Shown here: one piece after another, positions 58,967-64,000 of the stretch | Layout: each line of letters begins with the position of its first letter | How positions within the stretch are numbered: position 1 is the first letter of the stretch | From: Porphyromonadaceae bacterium UBA7332 | GTDB taxonomy: Bacteria > Bacteroidota > Bacteroidia > Bacteroidales > UBA7332 | Assembly (NCBI GenBank): GCA_002471225.1 | Contig: DKPO01000031.1 | Span: 125,232 to 189,231, forward strand | Reading direction: 5' to 3' | Length of the DNA: 64,000 bases | The notes under the pieces: model-generated | Told to the model about the DNA's origin: nothing | Databases searched by the model: none | The model's input: only the letters and a program-made list of their open reading frames with translations | Translations under genes and position numbers: made by a program

Positions 58967-59070
58967 GTAATGAGTTTGCTGGAATCAATTTTCCTGGTTT
59001 TGGTTGACACTATCCTGACGGTAAAACATGCTTTTTGGTATTACCATTATTACTAAACACTTAAAAGATT

Positions 59071-60168
59071 ATGAAGATTTTGTATGCAGCTGTTATCATA
59101 TTATTGCTGGGAGCATGTTCTGATAAAGAGAATGGAATGTGGACGGTTGATCTGGATAATAAACAGAATATATCTGTATTCGATATTTTTAAGAAGATAG
59201 AGGTCGTACAGCTGGAGGCAAATGAAGAATCTGTTTTCAGATATATAGATAATATCATGTGTGTGGATGATTGTTATTTCATTCTGGATTCAAGAAGCTT
59301 TGCTATTTTTGTTTTCAATAAAGAAGGTAAATTCAAATATAAAATTTCGAATAAAGGAAGCGGACCGGATGAATATAGCTATATAGCTTCCTTTACCATT
59401 GATGAAAAGAATTCAGAACTGCTTTTGCTTGACGGAATGAGAAGTGAAGTTAATTATTATTCACTTGCCGGCACGTTCAAAAGAAAAATTAAACTTCCAG
59501 ATTTAACGCATGCAGCTTATCAGACAATCGGACTTCTTAATTCTGAATTGCTCGTATTCTATTCGACTACAAATAAAGATGGACGTATTATATATTATTC
59601 TGTACCGGAACAACGTATTTTGAATCAGTACATGCCCGAACAACATAATTTCGTATTCTCATCGGTATCAACACTTAATAATAGATATTATGCAAGATCT
59701 TTTAGTAATGAAGTTTATAAGTTAGGCGAAAATGGTCCGGAATTAGCTTTTAAATGGAATTTTGGAATTGAAAATAACGAAACGTTGTTGAATGAAAAGC
59801 TTAACACATGGGAGGAGACACTGGATTTCCATAAAAGAATCTTGAATTCGGAGATTTTAGATTATGTATTGTCGAATCAATTAAGTAGTAATCATTTGAA
59901 TTATGTGAAAGTTCTGTATAAAGGAGCTTTTTTAAATTTGTTTTATAACCGGCAAGAGCATAAGTATCAGTTATGTGAAAAGTTTCGTGAGGGAGTAGAT
60001 ATATATCCCGGTTTTATGACGGATAAATATATGATCGGTATAAATGATGAGACAGGTAATAGCTTGGTTCTGACAAATAAGATATTGGATGCAAATGAGC
60101 AAAGAAAATTGGAATGTTTGGGCGATGAGAGCAATCCCATTCTTGTGAAATATTATTTTAAAGATTAG
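59071..60168 (+). CDS. 6-bladed beta-propeller lipoprotein
   Basis: 365 residues with a lipobox (LLLGACS, cysteine 16). Propeller blades are seen as repeating strands: YIDNIMCVDDCYFILDS, FAIFVFNKEGKFKYKISNKG followed by SGPDEYSYI, then LLLLDGMRSEVNYYSL. It belongs to the same Bacteroidota family as the protein at 17726-18904 (shared GxGPxxY turn), but the two are well diverged. The function is unknown; members are surface or periplasmic lipoproteins. The upstream 0.7 kb is unusually repeat-rich and may hold its regulation. Confidence 0.85.
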   Translation: MKILYAAVIILLLGACSDKENGMWTVDLDNKQNISVFDIFKKIEVVQLEANEESVFRYIDNIMCVDDCYFILDSRSFAIFVFNKEGKFKYKISNKGSGPDEYSYIASFTIDEKNSELLLLDGMRSEVNYYSLAGTFKRKIKLPDLTHAAYQTIGLLNSELLVFYSTTNKDGRIIYYSVPEQRILNQYMPEQHNFVFSSVSTLNNRYYARSFSNEVYKLGENGPELAFKWNFGIENNETLLNEKLNTWEETLDFHKRILNSEILDYVLSNQLSSNHLNYVKVLYKGAFLNLFYNRQEHKYQLCEKFREGVDIYPGFMTDKYMIGINDETGNSLVLTNKILDANEQRKLECLGDESNPILVKYYFKD

Positions 60169-60218
60169 ACTATCGTATATTTTAAGGTTGAGGCATCTGA
60201 ATCTGCAAGATATAAAAT

Positions 60219-60255
60219 AAAGACCTCTGTTATGTTATTCATAACGGAGGTCTTT
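60219..60255. terminator. Bidirectional terminator
   Basis: AAAGACCTCTGTTATG (60219-60234) pairs with CATAACGGAGGTCTTT (60240-60255) with one G-T pair, between the propeller gene and convergent hflX. Confidence 0.9.
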
Positions 60256-60281
60256 TGTATTGGTATATGAGCGGATGGGTG

Positions 60282-61508
60282 TTACTCCTCCTCGGACTCT
60301 TCATCATAATTAAGATATAAGAAATCGTTGTAAGGGAAACGTGTAACATGAATCTCTTTAATTCTGTCGTACATCAGTTTTCTTAAATCCTCAACATTTT
60401 CTTTTTCTTTAGCCGAGATAAACATACAATCACCATGAAGTTTATTCATCCAGGTACTTTGAAGCTCTTCCAGAGATATATTTTCCTGAGTGACCGGAGA
60501 AAGATCATCCTCTTCTTTTTCGATATGAGAATATGCATCAATTTTGTTGAACACGACAATCATAGGCTTATCCTGTGCATCACATACCTCATTCAGTGTT
60601 TTGTTAACAACATCAAATTGTTCTTCAAAACCAGGATGAGAAATATCGACAACATGAATAAGTAAATCAGCTTCGCGAACTTCGTCTAAAGTAGACTTGA
60701 AAGATTCAACAAGGTGGGTAGGCAATTTACGGATGAACCCAACGGTATCGGATAATAAAAACGGAAGGTTGTCAATAATAACCTTACGAACCGTTGTATC
60801 CAATGTCGCAAATAGTTTATTTTCTGCGAAAACATCCGATTTACTTAACAAGTTCATCATTGTTGATTTCCCTACGTTAGTATAACCAACTAACGCAACA
60901 CGCACCATTTTTCCACGGTTTTTGCGTTGTGTGGATTTTTGCTTGTCGATACGCTTTAACTCGTCTTTCAGACGTGATATTTTATCAAGGATAATACGAC
61001 GGTCAGTTTCGATCTGTGTTTCACCGGGCCCACGCATACCGATTCCCCCTCGCTGGCGCTCCAAGTGAGTCCATAGACGGGTAAGACGAGGAAGCAGATA
61101 TTGATACTGAGCCAACTCTACTTGCGTTTTAGCATGTGCAGTTTGTGCACGTTTAGCGAAGATATCCAGGATCAGACTGGTTCTATCAAGAATCTTAACC
61201 TGAAGCTCACGCTCTATATTTTTTAATTGTTTCGGAGAAAGGTCGTCATCGAAAATGACCATACCGATTTCATTCTCTTCTACATAATTTTTTATTTCCT
61301 GTAATTTACCTGTTCCGACAAAAGTTGTCGCATTCGGATAATCCAGGCGCTGAAAGAATTGTTTGACTGGATCGGCTCCTGCTGTTTCAGCAAGAAAGGC
61401 CAATTCGTCCAAATACTCTTTTGCTTTACGCTCGTTTTGGTCGGGTGTAATAATACCCACAAGAACCGTTTTCTCGGTCTGTGCGTTCGATATAATAAGA
61501 TCTTTCAT
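60282..61508 (-). CDS. hflX: GTPase HflX
   Basis: 408 residues. The N-terminal HflX domain (ARTQ-like region QRLDYPNATTFVGTGKLQEI, 20 residues) is followed by the conserved GIGMRGPGETQIETDRR linker and then a GTPase domain: G1 ALVGYTNVGKSTMMNLL, G3 DTVGFIRKLP, G4 VFNKID and G5 ISAKEKE. HflX splits or rescues stalled ribosomes, especially after heat stress. An acidic tail (YDEESEEE) closes the protein. It is separated by 57 bp from the holin cassette upstream and may share its transcript. Confidence 0.96.
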   Translation of the reverse strand: MKDLIISNAQTEKTVLVGIITPDQNERKAKEYLDELAFLAETAGADPVKQFFQRLDYPNATTFVGTGKLQEIKNYVEENEIGMVIFDDDLSPKQLKNIERELQVKILDRTSLILDIFAKRAQTAHAKTQVELAQYQYLLPRLTRLWTHLERQRGGIGMRGPGETQIETDRRIILDKISRLKDELKRIDKQKSTQRKNRGKMVRVALVGYTNVGKSTMMNLLSKSDVFAENKLFATLDTTVRKVIIDNLPFLLSDTVGFIRKLPTHLVESFKSTLDEVREADLLIHVVDISHPGFEEQFDVVNKTLNEVCDAQDKPMIVVFNKIDAYSHIEKEEDDLSPVTQENISLEELQSTWMNKLHGDCMFISAKEKENVEDLRKLMYDRIKEIHVTRFPYNDFLYLNYDEESEEE

Positions 61509-61565
61509 TTTAAATACTTCTACATTTAGGATGTAAAGCTACAACATCCTGCAAGTAAAGCCAAA

Positions 61566-61847
61566 TTATTCGGCTTTCTTCCTGTTGGGTTTATGAAATA
61601 TTGAGCTAAAAAGTTTAAAGCCCATCGATAAACCATTCAAAATCGTTAACTGATTGGTGACATGACGAATCAGTCCCGTAATGGAAGACAGGAAATTAAC
61701 ACTATCCATAACAATCAGATAATCTGATTTTAGTTGGACTTCATGCACATCTAATTCTTCATTCAGGCGTACTTTCTCTATTCTAAGTTGATCAATCGTA
61801 TGAAGATTTGCAAATCTGTTATGCCTCTTCCGGTTTTCCATTTTCAT
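61566..61847 (-). CDS. Small helical protein of unknown function (holin cassette)
   Basis: 93 residues, basic at both ends, with a central amphipathic helix region (LNEELDVHEVQLKSDYLIVM) and a mildly hydrophobic second half. No family is recognised. It overlaps the end of the holin-like gene by 29 bp, so it is probably translated from the same message. It probably works with the two small membrane proteins upstream. Confidence 0.65.
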   Translation of the reverse strand: MKMENRKRHNRFANLHTIDQLRIEKVRLNEELDVHEVQLKSDYLIVMDSVNFLSSITGLIRHVTNQLTILNGLSMGFKLFSSIFHKPNRKKAE

Positions 61848-62205
61848 CGTAATGAATGGGTTTTGATGTGAAAAATACTTTGCAAAATGCTCTGACTAAC
61901 GGGTTGATAAATAGTTTATTGCGAAGCAAATAAATTATTGATCCTAACACAATGAAAAACAAAGCAATAATACAGAATCCGGGAATTAAAGATCCCCAGT
62001 AGTTAGCTGTCCAGAATACGAATGCCATCGAGCCGTAGAATAAGGCTATAGTCAGCATTAAAACGAGTATCAGTGAAATAAGCAGAATCGACAAGACCTG
62101 CGAAAGGTTTTCGACAATCTGGAGTTTGAGTAAATCAATTCTCAAATCCGAATATTCTTTCAAGTCTTGTAGAATCTGCTCACTGTTTCTTTTTTGTTCT
62201 TCCAT
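61819..62205 (-). CDS. Phage-holin-superfamily III-like membrane protein
   Basis: 128 residues. An N-terminal amphipathic helix (SEQILQDLKEYSDLRIDLLK) is followed by two membrane spans (SILLISLILVLMLTIALFYG and LIPGFCIIALFFIVLGSIIY) and a charged tail. This is the layout of the PF07332-type holin family that is widespread on bacterial chromosomes outside prophages. The role is unknown, possibly envelope stress. It lies 3 bp after the YtxH gene. Confidence 0.85.
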   Translation of the reverse strand: MEEQKRNSEQILQDLKEYSDLRIDLLKLQIVENLSQVLSILLISLILVLMLTIALFYGSMAFVFWTANYWGSLIPGFCIIALFFIVLGSIIYLLRNKLFINPLVRAFCKVFFTSKPIHYDENGKPEEA

Positions 62206-62208
62206 AAA

Positions 62209-62436
62209 TTATGGTTCAAGAGTCTCTTTATGAGTTACATGTTTGAATTTGTGTTTCACCTGTGCGATCAACTCGTCCAATTCGTGTGTTGATAAGTGAA
62301 TACCTCTTTCTTCAAGAAAATCAGAGATCTTCTTACGTACATCTTTACCTTTCTCAGAGGTGATAAAATAAACGATGGCAGCGCCTAAGCCCAATCCAAG
62401 TAAAAAGGATAATAAGGCTGAATTGTTGTTTGACAT
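62209..62436 (-). CDS. YtxH-domain small membrane protein
   Basis: 75 residues. One glycine-rich membrane segment (LSFLLGLGLGAAIVYFIT) is followed by the charged SEKGKDVRKKISDFLEERG helix typical of YtxH/gas-vesicle-like stress proteins. In Bacteroidota it usually precedes a holin-like gene, as here. It is 30 bp downstream of meaB on the same strand and may be read from that transcript. Confidence 0.88.
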   Translation of the reverse strand: MSNNNSALLSFLLGLGLGAAIVYFITSEKGKDVRKKISDFLEERGIHLSTHELDELIAQVKHKFKHVTHKETLEP

Positions 62437-62466
62437 AATAAAAAAAGTATTTAGTTAAGGTCAGAC

Positions 62467-63585
62467 TTACTTTTTAGTTGTAAGTCCTTTGAAATAAATA
62501 TCCAGCATTTGCTTGGCTGCAACGAAAGAGCTAATCTCAGCATTTAAGACTTTATGCTCTTTTTCAGTCAGCATTTTCTGTATTTCGGGGTTACGATAGA
62601 AACTTTCTCTCAATTGCTCATTGATAGATTCGTACATCCAGTATTTGGATTGTTCGTTACGTTTGAAATCGAAATACCCGTTTTCTTTTGTAAAATCAAT
62701 GTATTGATAGACCATTTCCCAGATCTCAGCTATTCCTGTACCATAGTAGCCGGAATAAGTCAGCACCTGTGGCTTCCAGCCAGAGTCTGTAGCAGGAAAG
62801 AGATGTAATGCATTCCGGAACTGACCTTGTGCAAGTTTCGCTTTGTCTATATTATTTCCATCTGCTTTATTGATAACGATGCCATCTGCCATTTCCATGA
62901 TACCTCTCTTAATGCCCTGAAGTTCATCTCCTGTACCGGGAACCTGAAGCAACATAAAGAAATCGACCATAGAATGAACGGCTGTTTCACTTTGACCGAC
63001 ACCTACGGTTTCAACAAAAACTGTGTCAAAACCGGCAGCTTCACAAAGAATAATGGTTTCGCGTGTTTTACGGGCTACCCCTCCTAAAGAACCGGCTGAA
63101 GGTGATGGACGAATAAAAGCATTTTCCTGTATCGCAAGTTGCTCCATTCGGGTTTTGTCGCCTAAAATGCTTCCTTTTGAACGCTCACTGCTTGGGTCTA
63201 TAGCTAAAACGGCCAATTTCTTGCCGCTACCTATCAAATGCATCCCAAATGTATCGATTGAAGTACTTTTTCCGGCACCCGGAACACCGGTAATACCGAC
63301 TCTGATGCTTTTACCGGAATGAGGTAAGCATTTTTCGATCACTTCCTGAGCGATAAGCTGATGTTCATAGTTTGCACTTTCGACCAGAGTGACAGCTTGA
63401 CTCAGAATCGTTCTGTCTCCTTTCAGAATGCCTTCTACGAATTCAGTGGACGTATATTGCTTTCTTTTTTTACGCGTTTTATGTAAATAAGGATTGACTG
63501 TCGGTGGTGATGAAATGCCTTCATTTACTGTCAGACCGATGTACTTTTCGTCATTTTCGGGATGAATATTTTGTGCCATAATCAT
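62467..63585 (-). CDS. meaB: Methylmalonyl-CoA mutase-associated GTPase MeaB
   Basis: 372 residues (start at 63585 or the ATG six bases later). G3E-type P-loop GTPase: Walker A GVPGAGKSTSIDTFG, AIDPSSERSKGSILGDKTRM (20 residues), FVETVGVGQSE and NKADG. A C-terminal helical dimerisation arm follows. MeaB protects and reloads adenosylcobalamin-dependent methylmalonyl-CoA mutase, part of propionate/succinate metabolism in Bacteroidales. The mutase genes mutA/mutB are not in the window. An N-terminal 40-residue extension is common in this phylum. Confidence 0.96.
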   Translation of the reverse strand: MIMAQNIHPENDEKYIGLTVNEGISSPPTVNPYLHKTRKKRKQYTSTEFVEGILKGDRTILSQAVTLVESANYEHQLIAQEVIEKCLPHSGKSIRVGITGVPGAGKSTSIDTFGMHLIGSGKKLAVLAIDPSSERSKGSILGDKTRMEQLAIQENAFIRPSPSAGSLGGVARKTRETIILCEAAGFDTVFVETVGVGQSETAVHSMVDFFMLLQVPGTGDELQGIKRGIMEMADGIVINKADGNNIDKAKLAQGQFRNALHLFPATDSGWKPQVLTYSGYYGTGIAEIWEMVYQYIDFTKENGYFDFKRNEQSKYWMYESINEQLRESFYRNPEIQKMLTEKEHKVLNAEISSFVAAKQMLDIYFKGLTTKK

Positions 63586-63600
63586 TAGATTTATAAATTC

Positions 63601-63810
63601 TTATTCACGAAACCGATTGACTTTATCTATAACGTAGTCAATCTCAGAACGGTTCATTGCAGATGATGCAGGATATAAAATTATTTTATTCTCCAGATCT
63701 TCCGGAATGTTAAATGCAAACGGGTGTATTTGCGTTACAAATAAATGATAAATATATGAATCGTACACTAAATGTATAAGTAATTTTCTAATAAAGAATC
63801 ATATAATAAG
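63601..63810 (-). pseudogene. Possible 3' remnant of a DegT-type sugar aminotransferase
   Basis: On the minus strand a frame with no in-frame start near its beginning (it opens after a TGA near 63808) runs to a TAA at 63601-63603. Its end reads ENKIILYPASSAMN followed by RSEIDYVIDKVNRFRE, which resembles the C-terminal helix of DegT/EryC1 aminotransferases. The rest of such a gene (about 300 residues) is missing, so this would be a decayed fragment. The match is short and unverified. Confidence 0.35.
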
Positions 63811-64000
63811 GTCATACTGACTTTGGGAAATACAATAAATCGTCTGTAAAAGACCTGATATCGTTATTGATTGTGCTTCTTTCGGCCTCGCTTTTCATTT
63901 TATTATCTTGCAATAGCCCGCTATTGCTGATCCATTAAAGCAAAACAGGAATTTGAAACAGACTGAAATTAATTAACGCTCAAAAGTCGGGATGACCTCA
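63811..64000. other. Unassigned right edge
   Basis: No gene is recognised. A near-perfect palindrome GCAATAGC-CC-GCTATTGC lies at 63910-63927. A feature cut by the window edge, such as an insertion sequence end, cannot be excluded. Confidence 0.3.

Larger units (their letters stand above)
58367..59070. other. Long noncoding region rich in short repeats
   Basis: About 700 nt with no convincing gene. The open frames on the minus strand (such as 58565-58846) are produced by the repeated TGCAACA words. The region holds the TGCAACA field (58534-58704), a 13-bp inverted repeat (58676-58688 with 58751-58763) and a nested set of TTAGATAC-type inverted repeats (58880-58966). Confidence 0.65.

Noticed and set aside
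61819..62205. Prophage (based on the holin-like gene)
   Set aside because: No endolysin, capsid, tail or integrase gene is near. This holin family with YtxH is a common chromosomal pair.
63910..63927. Insertion sequence end at the GCAATAGC palindrome
   Set aside because: No transposase frame, target duplication or matching second end can be seen within the window.

Overview
This AT-rich window is chromosomal DNA from a member of the Bacteroidales (Bacteroidota). Evidence: -7 promoter boxes of the Bacteroidota form TAnnTTTG precede many genes. Start codons follow A-rich leaders rather than Shine-Dalgarno sequences. The gene content is typical of the order: DUF4271-hemD-rnpA-yidD-tatD-tyrS, dapB-lepB-lepB-wbqC, a SusC-like thiamine receptor with PnuT and TPK, a type 9 secretion sorting domain, and 6-bladed beta-propeller lipoproteins. 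The genus cannot be fixed from the sequence alone; Dysgonomonas, Tannerella or Parabacteroides relatives fit best.

Layout. Positions 1-9.9 kb hold a truncated M28/glutaminyl-cyclase-like peptidase, an NfnAB-type flavoprotein pair, metK behind a SAM-II riboswitch, a LOG-family gene and the hemD-rnpA-yidD-tatD-tyrS block. Positions 9.9-16.3 kb are mostly minus strand: DUF1015, a sorting-domain-only secreted protein, an FHA protein, coaD, parE and manC. A tRNA-Leu(CAA) follows, then a repeat-rich intergenic stretch (17.0-17.7 kb). Positions 17.7-26.9 kb carry a beta-propeller lipoprotein, xpt with a xanthine permease, an OmpA lipoprotein, cvfB, a double SGNH protein, an AlkD-like protein and an M20 hydrolase.

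Positions 26.9-32.4 kb form a small glycan locus: three glycosyltransferases facing a Wzx-like flippase and a FemAB/GNAT protein. Positions 32.4-45.2 kb hold housekeeping and envelope genes: rnz, M16 peptidase, comM-like yifB, GH16, a PHP-like protein, a thioredoxin-like lipoprotein, wbqC, two signal peptidase genes, dapB and DUF2851. Positions 45.1-52.9 kb are a minus-strand nonulosonic (legionaminic-type) acid operon. Its genes run nearly in pathway order and begin with a candidate nonulosonate transferase. Together with the 27-32 kb glycan genes it could supply an envelope or protein glycan.

Positions 53.0-56.7 kb are a TPP-riboswitch-controlled thiamine uptake and activation operon (outer-membrane receptor, PnuT, thiamine pyrophosphokinase). 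It is followed by a CAU tRNA, a GH29 alpha-fucosidase, a 0.7-kb noncoding region packed with TGCAACA repeats and inverted repeats, a second beta-propeller lipoprotein, hflX, a holin/YtxH membrane cassette and meaB. The right edge holds what looks like a decayed aminotransferase end.

The observations most worth checking are: a tandem signal peptidase paralogue that has lost both catalytic residues; the predicted nonulosonate transferase; a pair of mutually exclusive hairpins at 17.2 kb; perfect palindromes on two promoters; a 20-bp palindrome that forms the whole overlap of two convergent genes; and the TGCAACA repeat field at 58.5 kb. No clearly new defence or mobile system was found.
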